Assembly: GCA_012522575.1 (NCBI GenBank)
Contig: JAAYKE010000059.1
Span: 1 to 34,185 of the forward strand
From: Armatimonadota bacterium
GTDB taxonomy: Bacteria; Armatimonadota; UBA5829
Direction: 5' to 3'
Length of the DNA: 34,185 bases
Shown here: positions 8,339 through 15,990 of the stretch, piece after piece
Layout: the number at the start of each line of letters is the position of its first letter
How positions within the stretch are numbered: position 1 is the stretch's first letter
Program-made: the position numbers and the translations under genes
The notes under the pieces: generated by a model
The model's input: the letters and a program-made list of their open reading frames with translations, nothing else
Databases searched by the model: none
Told to the model about the DNA's origin: nothing

Positions 8339-8517
8339 GGAGGATGGCTCGGGATGATCACGCCGGAGTAAAACCGCGCTCAAAGTGTTTCCAGCCCTCC
8401 AAAACAGTGCCCGCCGCGTCAGGGCTGAATCTATCGGGGCAGTTGGCATCTGCACTGCCCGGCTTGAGGATTTATTGACGCACAAGCGCCCGGAAGACAC
8501 CCCCCTCCGGGCGCTTG
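8339..8517. other. Structured non-coding region between convergent genes (possible ncRNA or bidirectional terminator)
   Basis: The 345-nt gap 8200-8544 contains no convincing gene but holds a series of inverted repeats. A perfect 12-bp GC-rich stem CAAGCGCCCGGA (8483-8494) pairs with 8506-8517 around an 11-nt loop. GGGCAGT (8437-8443) pairs with ACTGCCC (8454-8460). CAGCCCT (8392-8398) pairs with AGGGCTG (8421-8427). The same AGCCCTCC segment (8393-8400) can instead pair upstream with GGAG and GGCT at 8339-8349, giving mutually exclusive folds. The last hairpin could terminate transcription from both sides, although neither side has a strong U-tract. No known riboswitch, 6S, SRP, RNase P or tmRNA signature was recognised. 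Confidence 0.45.
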
Positions 8518-8544
8518 CTTATGAAACTAGCACGCAATTTAACG

Positions 8545-10659
8545 CTATGAGCCTCGCTTGCTCCACTTTTTCCACATGGCAGGGTCAGAGAGCATTTTAA
8601 TGAACAGCCCTCCGACAACCGGTCTGGCCTGCATGCCGTTTACCTGCTTGGCATCGGTAGTCCAATACCAGTCGGAAAAAGGAACCCTGCTGGGCGTCTC
8701 GTTCAAATACTTATAAATCGGGTCGATTATCTCCTCAAACCTCTCCCTGGAATCCGTCAGCGTCCCCACAAACGTCTGCCACTCCAGCTTGGTATAAGGC
8801 TTGCGATTGTCCAGCGATATCCCGTACGGATTCACCACTTTCGCATAATACGCAAGCTCCGCAACCGCGATATCCGGGTCAAACAGTCCAAGAATGAGCA
8901 GCTTATCCCATACAAGGTTATACTTCAGGCTCCAGGTTCCGGGTTGATCGAACGCCAGACGATAATGATCTCCATCGGAAGCCATTTTCTTCCACTGAGC
9001 GGCCATCGATTTCGCCAGCTCAAAGTATTGCTCAGATAACTGATTCTCTCCGAGCATCTTCGCCATATCTGCATAACACGCCAGAGCCACTATTGCCTTC
9101 AAAGACAGATTGGTGTTATGCGCCAAATGGCCGGCGAAGTCATCGGTGCACAACTGATGCTCAGGGTCTAGTCCCTTTTCCTTTAGATAATTCGCCCATT
9201 TCGAAATGGTAGGCCAGTATATTCTGGCATAATCGGCATTGCCCTCAATTCGAGACAACACGCCCAGCATTATGAGCATATTGCCGGACTCCTCAACGGG
9301 CATCTGATTTTCCATCTGAGTTGCTCCGCCGCCATAAACCTGCCCGTTTGCCAGCGGATAAGTGCCCACATCGTGAGGAGCAAAATCATTTGGCCACATC
9401 GGCGACCTGGAATACTGCATTACAGGTTCCAACAGCGCCTTCAGCAGATCGGGACATAAAAGCATATAAATCGGCGACGCCGGATACGCTACGTCCACCG
9501 TTGCAATGCATCCGTTGGAGAAGTTTTCCTTGGAGAAAAACAACGGAGTGCCGTCGATATCCACAGTCAGCTTATGCGCCGCGATTGCGTGCCTGTAAGC
9601 AAGGGAGAGAATCTGCGCATACTTTTCTCCGCCGCATTTGGTCGCATCGCGCACAAGGTCGGCATCAAATTGTTCGCAGCGTTTCTTTAGAGCAGGATAA
9701 TCGCGCGCTGCAGCACGAATCAAATCCTCCGCGTTCCATCCTCCCCGACGCCAGTAAGGCCGCAGTTTCCTGTGCAGGAATTCTATCGAATATATGTCAT
9801 CATAGACCAGCGTAACCAGCCTCGATACCGACTTTGTCCCCACCTTGCCCAGATCAAAGGTGCAAACTGCAGCCGGCCAGCCGTCCCTTACGGCCTTTGG
9901 CATATCCATCGAGTCCCCATCCGGGAGCGTGCCGTCTTTTGTGAACATTCCGCGGGTCAAGTCAGAAGAGTTGAGCACGCCTTTGTTCTCCGGCGCATCA
10001 GGAAATACAACGTAGAGGTATCCCCAGTCGATTCGCAGATCGTCTCCGGCGCGGGATAATATATCCTGTTTCGCAGAACCCATCCTCAGAACCCTGAGCT
10101 TTTCGGTTCCTCCAAGCCTGTACTGACCCCATTCGGCCTCCTGATTGGCGCGGTCAACCACAATCTCGGTGGTGGCGTCGAAATACAGCTTAACATCGTG
10201 CTCTTTGCCGTCCGTCGAAGAGACCTGCATCTCTATATAACTTGCCGATCTGGACAATACATCCAGATCATCGGTAAGCAGCGGGGTCATAAAGGTGACG
10301 ACCAGCTTCACTCCGCCCGCGCCAAACTCATAAATTGAGCGCGTAGGCAGCACTTTTAAGCTGATTTGTTCCATTGCGGGAGCCTCGCCCCAGGGTGACA
10401 TAAACTTATATGACTTACCGTCGATATTGGCCATTCCGACCATGGAATGATTTGTCCCCGTCCAATGCTTGGTATATTCGTCTGTCAATCTGTCAGCCGT
10501 TGACCAGATGCTGAAATACGGGTCGCAGGTCACCAGCGGGACTGCAGGCGGCCGAAATGCCGCGTTTTCAGATGATGAAGCAGCCATTGTTCCTCCTGTT
10601 ATGCATATTGCGATAGCCAGTGTAATAATTGCTCGGCGCAGCGCGTTGTTTCCTGTCAT
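8545..10659 (-). CDS. Secreted GtaA-like (glutaminase A family, DUF4965-type) protein
   Basis: The protein has 704 residues with an N-terminal signal peptide (about 1-27, ending in a TMAAS region). The start of the mature part, PPAVPLVTCDPYFSIWS followed by LTDEYTKHWTG, is the hallmark of the GtaA/DUF4964-DUF5127-DUF4965 group. A beta-rich domain covers roughly residues 100-330 and a six-hairpin (alpha/alpha toroid) domain about 340-690, with HAIAAHKLTVDIDGTPLFFSKENFSNGCIATVDVAYP in pieces typical of the family. The family is named after a fungal glutaminase, but many bacterial members probably act on carbohydrates or peptides, so the substrate is open. The ATG start has GAGGGG eight bases upstream. 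It is a single-gene unit facing cysE divergently. Confidence 0.85.
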   Translation of the reverse strand: MTGNNALRRAIITLAIAICITGGTMAASSSENAAFRPPAVPLVTCDPYFSIWSTADRLTDEYTKHWTGTNHSMVGMANIDGKSYKFMSPWGEAPAMEQISLKVLPTRSIYEFGAGGVKLVVTFMTPLLTDDLDVLSRSASYIEMQVSSTDGKEHDVKLYFDATTEIVVDRANQEAEWGQYRLGGTEKLRVLRMGSAKQDILSRAGDDLRIDWGYLYVVFPDAPENKGVLNSSDLTRGMFTKDGTLPDGDSMDMPKAVRDGWPAAVCTFDLGKVGTKSVSRLVTLVYDDIYSIEFLHRKLRPYWRRGGWNAEDLIRAAARDYPALKKRCEQFDADLVRDATKCGGEKYAQILSLAYRHAIAAHKLTVDIDGTPLFFSKENFSNGCIATVDVAYPASPIYMLLCPDLLKALLEPVMQYSRSPMWPNDFAPHDVGTYPLANGQVYGGGATQMENQMPVEESGNMLIMLGVLSRIEGNADYARIYWPTISKWANYLKEKGLDPEHQLCTDDFAGHLAHNTNLSLKAIVALACYADMAKMLGENQLSEQYFELAKSMAAQWKKMASDGDHYRLAFDQPGTWSLKYNLVWDKLLILGLFDPDIAVAELAYYAKVVNPYGISLDNRKPYTKLEWQTFVGTLTDSRERFEEIIDPIYKYLNETPSRVPFSDWYWTTDAKQVNGMQARPVVGGLFIKMLSDPAMWKKWSKRGS

Positions 10660-10820
10660 TAATACATCCCCTCATCGACGATACTTTAGTTTAATGCATA
10701 GCCTGCCAACAAAACAGAGTTCGGTATCGCGCGTGGTAATCCTTCTGAACGAACAGGCACAAAGATGGGTAGATATATATGACAATTGCGGCGCGCTCCT
10801 TGTTTGAGCATTTTTAGCCG

Positions 10821-10829
10821 TGGTATACT
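10821..10829 (+). promoter_or_regulatory. Extended -10 promoter of cysE
   Basis: TGGTATACT forms an extended -10 element (TG-n-TATACT, hexamer at 10824-10829). TTGTTT lies 18 nt upstream as a weak -35. The box ends only nine bases before the cysE ATG, so the transcript would have almost no leader. Confidence 0.5.
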
Positions 10830-10838
10830 TGGTGAGGT

Positions 10839-11483
10839 ATGTGTAGCAAATTCAGAGCCGATTGGAAAGCGGTATTCCTAAACGATCCTGCCGCGCGAAA
10901 TGCGTGGGAGGTGCTCACCTATGCCGGGCTGCACGCCGTATCATGGCACAGGGTGGCGCACTTTTTCTGGCGATGTCACCTGAAGTTCTGCGCAAGGCTG
11001 ATTTCGCAGATCACACGGCTGTTTACCGGCATTGAAATACATCCCGGCGCGACCATCGGCAAGGGATTTTTCATTGACCACGGAATGGGAGTGGTGATCG
11101 GCGAGACTGCGGAAGTCGGCGACGATTGTCTTATATATCACGGCGTCACCCTTGGCGGAACCAGCCTCGAAAAAAAGAAGAGGCATCCTACGCTTGGCAA
11201 TAATGTAGTTATCGGAGCCGGAGCCAAGGTGTTGGGAGATATTGTTTTGGGCGATAATGTTCAGGTGGGAGCAAACGCGGTCGTGCTCAAGGACGTGCCG
11301 CCAAACTCGGTAGTGGTGGGGATCCCCGGCAGGGTTGTCGTTCAGGACGGCCACAGAGTGCCTGAGCCTCAGCCGCTGACCCACGGTCGCGATATGGACC
11401 CTATAATGGATATACTGAAAAGCATGCTCCAAAGAATAGAGAAACTCGAAGACACAACACACGAAAACGGGAAAGGTGGCTAG
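10839..11483 (+). CDS. cysE: Serine O-acetyltransferase CysE
   Basis: CysE makes O-acetylserine from serine and acetyl-CoA, the acceptor for sulfide in cysteine synthesis, in the cytoplasm. The 214-residue length matches the short (EpsC/Bacillus-type) class. The N-terminal helical domain reads [22 protein letters not shown]...[15 protein letters not shown], and the left-handed beta-helix carries [18 protein letters not shown] and [19 protein letters not shown], which contain the expected catalytic histidines. The ATG is preceded by GGTGAGG at very short spacing, and a -10 box lies nine bases upstream, so initiation may be leaderless. It is the first gene of cysE-cysS-vanW; pairing with cysS links cysteine synthesis to its charging onto tRNA. 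Confidence 0.95.
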   Translation: MCSKFRADWKAVFLNDPAARNAWEVLTYAGLHAVSWHRVAHFFWRCHLKFCARLISQITRLFTGIEIHPGATIGKGFFIDHGMGVVIGETAEVGDDCLIYHGVTLGGTSLEKKKRHPTLGNNVVIGAGAKVLGDIVLGDNVQVGANAVVLKDVPPNSVVVGIPGRVVVQDGHRVPEPQPLTHGRDMDPIMDILKSMLQRIEKLEDTTHENGKGG

Positions 11484-11484
11484 A

Positions 11485-12918
11485 ATGTCTCTTAGCCTCT
11501 ACAATACGCTTACGCGCAAAAAAGAGGAGTTCAGCTCAATTGAACCCGGCAGGGTGAGGATGTACACCTGCGGCCCTACTGTCTACAACTACGCTCACAT
11601 CGGCAACCTGAGATCGTATATATTCGCCGATATCCTGCGCAGGACGCTGCAATACTTCGGCTACGAAGTTCCGCAGGTGATGAACGTCACCGATGTCGGC
11701 CATCTTACCGATGACGCCGATTCCGGGGACGATAAAATGGAGCTTCAGGCAAAAAAAGAAGGCAAAGACATCTGGGAGATCGCCCGTCACTTTGAGGATG
11801 TCTTTTTTGATGACATCGAGAAGCTCAATATCGAGCCTCCCGCCGTGAAGTGTCGGGCTACCGAACACGTCTCTGAGATGATCGCTCTGGTGGAAAAGCT
11901 CTTCGAGCGTGGACACGCCTATGAGACAGCGCAGGCAGTCTATTTCGACGTGACCACATTTCCCGCCTATACGGAGCTTTCAAGGCAGTCGCTCGAAGAT
12001 AAACTCACCGCGGCAAGGGACGATGTGCAGGAGGACCCGGAGAAACGCAACCCCGCCGACTTCGCTTTGTGGTTCAAGGCTGTCGGGCGATTCGAGCATC
12101 ATATTATGCGGTGGGATTCGCCGTGGGGAGTCGGGTTTCCGGGCTGGCACGTCGAGTGCTCGGCTATGTCGATGAAATACCTCGGTCAGACTCTGGATAT
12201 CCATACCGGAGGTGAGGATCACGTCTGGGTGCATCATCCAAACGAAAGCGCACAAAGCGAAGGGGCTACCGGTCAGAAATTCGTGCAATACTGGATGCAC
12301 GGAGCGTTTCTGGTTGTCGGCAGGCTCTCTGCCGACGACGATGACGAAGACCGCCGAATGGGTAAATCCGAGGGTAACTTTTTGCGGCTTCAAACGTTAA
12401 TAGACAAGGGATATGATCCCCTCGCATATCGCTACCTGTGTTTTTCCGCCCATTATCGGGCAAAATTGAAGTTTACGTGGGAGTCGATGGATGCGGCGGC
12501 ATCGGGTTACGATAGTCTAAAGGACTTTGTCGCTCGCGCAAAGCAGATTGGCGGGCAGGAACAGCCCTGGGTGCAGGAGCATAGAAATAAATTCGAGCAT
12601 GCAATAGCTGACGATCTGAATATGCCCCAGGCTCTGGCGGCGGTCAACGAACTTATTCGAGAAGCCGACAGGCGCAAGGAGTATGGAGTGCTCGATGCGT
12701 TGTATGACTTTGATAAGGTTTTGGGCTTAAACCTGCGCAAATCCGCCGAGAAAGCGACGTCTGCGGATGCTGAAATAGAGAATATGATAAAGGAGCGCGA
12801 GACCGCTCGTGCAAACAAAGACTGGGCGAAAGCCGATGAGTTGCGCAAAAGTCTTAGTGAGATGGGTATCCTGCTGGAGGATACCGCATCGGGAACGCTT
12901 TGGAGAAGAACGGAATAA
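11485..12918 (+). CDS. cysS: Cysteinyl-tRNA synthetase CysS
   Basis: CysS charges tRNA-Cys with cysteine. The 477-residue protein shows the class I signatures: zinc ligand Cys29 in MYTCGPTVYNY, the HIGN motif at about 38-41, the zinc/cysteine-pocket segment GWHVECSAMSMKYLG with IHTGGEDHVWVHHPNE, and a KMSKS-type loop RMGKSEGNF at about residue 290. That loop deviates from the consensus and is preceded by an acidic stretch (DDDDED). The C-terminal helical domain is present (EIENMIKERETARANKDWAKADELR). The ATG at 11485 follows the cysE stop by one base and has AAAGGTGG upstream; a GTG at 11476 is possible but less likely. Confidence 0.96.
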   Translation: MSLSLYNTLTRKKEEFSSIEPGRVRMYTCGPTVYNYAHIGNLRSYIFADILRRTLQYFGYEVPQVMNVTDVGHLTDDADSGDDKMELQAKKEGKDIWEIARHFEDVFFDDIEKLNIEPPAVKCRATEHVSEMIALVEKLFERGHAYETAQAVYFDVTTFPAYTELSRQSLEDKLTAARDDVQEDPEKRNPADFALWFKAVGRFEHHIMRWDSPWGVGFPGWHVECSAMSMKYLGQTLDIHTGGEDHVWVHHPNESAQSEGATGQKFVQYWMHGAFLVVGRLSADDDDEDRRMGKSEGNFLRLQTLIDKGYDPLAYRYLCFSAHYRAKLKFTWESMDAAASGYDSLKDFVARAKQIGGQEQPWVQEHRNKFEHAIADDLNMPQALAAVNELIREADRRKEYGVLDALYDFDKVLGLNLRKSAEKATSADAEIENMIKERETARANKDWAKADELRKSLSEMGILLEDTASGTLWRRTE

Positions 12919-12934
12919 TAGGCGGAGTCTATAG

Positions 12935-14281
12935 GTGAGCAAAAAACTTGTTCGGTTTGTGGCGGGTTTGGGCATTGGAGCGGCAGTCTGCTTGCTTGTC
13001 ATACTCACTCTGGTTATTCGTTTCAGAAATAGTGACACGATATGCCGCGGAGTCAGTGTGGCGACGGTGGATATCGGCGGGATGTCCAAAGACGAAGCAG
13101 GTCGGATCGTCCAGAGTTGGGCTAAAAAGCAGGCGTCAAAGCATATTACCCTTGTCGCGCTTGACCGCAGATGGAGCGGCGCTCAAGGGGATATGGGTAT
13201 TCGTGTCGATTGGCCGGAGGCTGTCGATCGCGCTTTTGCAATCGGGCGCAGCGATTTTTCTTTGAACTCGATAATATGTGCGCTTACCACAAGGGGCAAG
13301 GGCAAAAGTATTGCGCCGAAAATGCTGATCGACGACAGCCGTCTGGAAAAGACGCTTCGCAAGGTCGCTCTTGCCGTAAATGCTCCTCATAAGGATGCAA
13401 GGCTGCGCATTGAAAACTCCAAACTGGAGATCGATCAGGATGTTTTCGGCCTGCAACTCGAAGAAAAAGCCTCACAAGTAGCAATATCAAAGGCAATCAA
13501 GGCCGGGCAGAATCTGATTCAACTTCCGATTGTGCCTGACCCACCGGAAGTCACGGCAAAGGATGCTTCCGGCATCAATACCCTGCTCGCCAGCTTCTCT
13601 ACTCCGTTCAACAGGGGAACGGTAGGCAGAACCCACAACCTGACGCTGGCTGCGAAATCCATCGATGGCGTGATACTTATGCCCGGCGGCGTATTTTCAG
13701 TCAATGATACGGTGGGGCCTCGTCTGGCAAAGCGCGGCTACCGCATCGCACAGATATTTGTGAAAGGCAGACTCGAGGACGGCCTTGGCGGAGGAGTATG
13801 TCAGGTATCAAGCACCCTGTTCAACGCCGCTTTGCTGGCGGGACTCACAATTAAGGAGCGAAGCCCGCATTCGCAGGTTGTCCCCTATGTGAGCGCCGGT
13901 CGCGACGCCACTGTCGCCTATGGCTCAACGGATTTTCGATTTGAAAACTCCGCCAAGCATCCAATCGGCATCATATCGATGGTCCAGGGCAGCCTACTGG
14001 TGGTTCAGATATATGGCTCGGCAGAGGATAAAAAAGAAGTCAGCCTCTCGACGAGCGTCATAAAAAGAACCGCCGCAGCCAGCAAGACCGTCGTTGACTC
14101 CTCTTTGTCCGAAGGCCAGAAAAAGGTGGTCGACAAAGGATCAAGCGGCCTGCAGGTGGTTCTATACCGCAAGTTCAAGGGCAACGAAGGCGACGATGTG
14201 TCCGATTCGTTCAGATCCGTCTATCGTTCTCAGGCAGCCGTCGTCGCCGTCGGCCCTTCGGCTCAATCGAGCGCTGAATAG
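12935..14281 (+). CDS. VanW-family membrane-anchored protein
   Basis: The protein has 448 residues. A signal anchor (about 5-31) is followed by a putative peptidoglycan-binding region (PG_binding_4-like, about 75-190) and the VanW domain (about 230-365), with signatures STPFNRGTVGRTHNL, LMPGGVFSVNDTVGPR, GGGVCQVSSTLFNAAL and the SPHSQVVPYVSAGRDATV stretch. The C-terminal tail resembles the usual VanW end. VanW was named from vancomycin-resistance clusters, but the family is widespread and of unknown biochemical function; a wall-related role is inferred. There is no other van gene here, so resistance should not be assumed. The start is a GTG with GCGGAG about eight bases upstream, 16 nt after cysS, so it is in the same operon. 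Confidence 0.88.
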   Translation: MSKKLVRFVAGLGIGAAVCLLVILTLVIRFRNSDTICRGVSVATVDIGGMSKDEAGRIVQSWAKKQASKHITLVALDRRWSGAQGDMGIRVDWPEAVDRAFAIGRSDFSLNSIICALTTRGKGKSIAPKMLIDDSRLEKTLRKVALAVNAPHKDARLRIENSKLEIDQDVFGLQLEEKASQVAISKAIKAGQNLIQLPIVPDPPEVTAKDASGINTLLASFSTPFNRGTVGRTHNLTLAAKSIDGVILMPGGVFSVNDTVGPRLAKRGYRIAQIFVKGRLEDGLGGGVCQVSSTLFNAALLAGLTIKERSPHSQVVPYVSAGRDATVAYGSTDFRFENSAKHPIGIISMVQGSLLVVQIYGSAEDKKEVSLSTSVIKRTAAASKTVVDSSLSEGQKKVVDKGSSGLQVVLYRKFKGNEGDDVSDSFRSVYRSQAAVVAVGPSAQSSAE

Positions 14282-14316
14282 TCAATCACCTGCTGTCTTA
14301 TAGACCACAGCCCTGC

Positions 14317-14341
14317 AATTTGTGAACTATTTTCACAATTT
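14317..14341. promoter_or_regulatory. Candidate MarR-family operator
   Basis: AATTTGTGAA (14317-14326) and TTCACAATTT (14332-14341) form a nearly perfect 10-bp inverted repeat (nine of ten positions) around a 5-nt spacer. It ends three bases before the -35 box of the efflux promoter. Size, A/T richness and placement suit a MarR dimer, and a MarR gene is third in the operon. Function is inferred. Confidence 0.55.
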
Positions 14342-14344
14342 CCA

Positions 14345-14373
14345 TTGACACGGAAAAATAGTTAAGGTACATT
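14345..14373 (+). promoter_or_regulatory. Sigma70-type promoter of the efflux operon
   Basis: A perfect TTGACA (14345-14350), a 17-nt spacer and TACATT (14368-14373, four of six) lie 36 nt before the ATG of the membrane-fusion gene. Confidence 0.65.
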
Positions 14374-14409
14374 AATAGTAAATCCTCATTAAACAATGCG
14401 AGGGACTTA

Positions 14410-15990
14410 ATGAAGCGTTGGACCTACGTTTTGGTACTGGTCCTTTTTTTAGGGTCGCTGATTGGCTGGCGATTAGTACAGAAACAAGCAGAAAACAAAG
14501 CCGTTGCAGGAATGAGGGAGACACGTAAAAACGCTCCCTCCCTGGTCTCCACAGAAACCGCTGCGATACGAGATATTGTAAAAAACTTCAATGCCACCGG
14601 CACTGTAGAATCTCCGCAGAATGTGAAAATAGCCTCCAAGGTGAGTGGCAGAATCGACTATCTGGAGTTGCGCGAAGGGGATAAAGTCAAGCGCGGCCAG
14701 GTGTTGGTTCGCATCGATCCCCGGCAAATCGAAGCCGAAGTCCACAGGCAAAAGGCGGCTCTTGCCGAGGCGCAATATCGTCTGGCTCAGGCAAAGATCA
14801 ATCAGAACTCCACCAATGTCGGCGTGAATGCTCAAATACGCCAGCAGGAGGCGTCTCTGTCCAGCTCTCAGGCCGACTTAAAACAGGTCAGGCAAAACTA
14901 CGAAGCGCAGCAGGCGGCGGCCAATGCCGGCGTGACCGATGCTGCGGCGCGAGTCAAAAATGCGGAAGCCGGAATAAAAAGCGCCCAGGCTAACCTCGAT
15001 AATGCGCAGGCCAGGCTCAATCGAATTATGGATCTCTACCAGCAGGGTTTTGTGGCCGCCCAGGACGTCGATGATGCCAAAGCAGGGGTCAGCGTGCAGG
15101 AATCGGCTGTCGATATCGCAAAAGGTCAGCTCAATTCGGCCACCGCACAGCGTGAAGCAGCGCAGCAGCAGGCAGATATTGTAAAGACAAAGGGTAAGGC
15201 CGACATCGCGGCATCTGAGGCAAAAGTCGAGCAGGCCAGGGCTTCTCTGGAGTATGCACAGGCTAATATCTCACAAAAATCCGCCTACGAACAAAGCCTG
15301 TCCGCATTGCAGGCCGGCGTGGATGCCGCAAAGGCGTCCCTTCGAAGCGCCGAGGCGCAAAGAGCCGATACGGTGCTCGTCTCACCTCTGGATGGAGTGG
15401 TAACCGGACGCCACGTCGATCCCGGCGCGATGACCACGCAGGGCCAGCCTATCCTCACTGTGCAGTTCGTTCAGCAAGTCTGGGTGACGATTTCAGTGCC
15501 GGAGGAGATCAGCGCGATGGTGCATTTGGGTCAGAACGCAGTCGTATCGTTCGATGCACTCGCAAATAGAAAGTTCAACGGCAGCGTGGTGCAGTATAAC
15601 CCATCCGCGGACGTGCAGAGCAGGCAGTTTATGGTGCGGGTCAGCCTGGATAACAAGCAGGGTTTGTTTAAGACAGGCATGTTTGCCCGCGTCGCTTTGG
15701 AGATTGAACGAGGCAAGGACCTTGTTTGCGTGCCGAGAGAAGCGATAAAGCAGACAAATGGCGACACCTATGTGATGGTTGTTGAAAGCAGCAAAGATGG
15801 TGAAGTCGCTCGGAGGAGAAACATCGTAATGGGGATGTCCGATTCCGGGTTCACCTCTATTGCGCAGGGGCTTGAAGCCGGTGAAAAGGTAGTTATGTTA
15901 AGCGCGTTTCCGGTTCGTGATGGAGCAAAAATCATAACCGGAGATGATAACAAACGCCCGGGCGCTGGAGGAAAGCGGGGCAAGCCGTGA
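14410..15990 (+). CDS. RND efflux periplasmic adaptor (membrane fusion protein)
   Basis: This 526-residue adaptor links the inner-membrane RND pump to the outer-membrane channel. An N-terminal membrane anchor (about 4-22) is followed by the first half of the lipoyl domain (IASKVSGRIDYLELREGDKVKRGQVLVRIDP, in pieces around 76-110), a long Ala/Gln-rich coiled-coil hairpin (about 110-315), the second lipoyl half (VLVSPLDGVVTGRHVDPG) and the beta-barrel and membrane-proximal domains. The hairpin is much longer than in AcrA-like adaptors and nearer to EmrA/HlyD dimensions. The C terminus is a basic, Gly-rich tail. The ATG has GAGGGA upstream. The stop overlaps the next gene's GTG, so translation is coupled. 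Substrates cannot be told from sequence. Confidence 0.93.
   Translation: MKRWTYVLVLVLFLGSLIGWRLVQKQAENKAVAGMRETRKNAPSLVSTETAAIRDIVKNFNATGTVESPQNVKIASKVSGRIDYLELREGDKVKRGQVLVRIDPRQIEAEVHRQKAALAEAQYRLAQAKINQNSTNVGVNAQIRQQEASLSSSQADLKQVRQNYEAQQAAANAGVTDAAARVKNAEAGIKSAQANLDNAQARLNRIMDLYQQGFVAAQDVDDAKAGVSVQESAVDIAKGQLNSATAQREAAQQQADIVKTKGKADIAASEAKVEQARASLEYAQANISQKSAYEQSLSALQAGVDAAKASLRSAEAQRADTVLVSPLDGVVTGRHVDPGAMTTQGQPILTVQFVQQVWVTISVPEEISAMVHLGQNAVVSFDALANRKFNGSVVQYNPSADVQSRQFMVRVSLDNKQGLFKTGMFARVALEIERGKDLVCVPREAIKQTNGDTYVMVVESSKDGEVARRRNIVMGMSDSGFTSIAQGLEAGEKVVMLSAFPVRDGAKIITGDDNKRPGAGGKRGKP

Noticed and set aside
8385-8600. Small ORF of 71 codons in the structured intergenic region
   Set aside because: It runs through the hairpins and into the opposite-strand gene, with no ribosome site and no protein-like pattern.
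12935-14281. Vancomycin-resistance locus based on the VanW match
   Set aside because: VanW proteins are widespread without resistance; no vanA/H/X/R/S-type genes are present.
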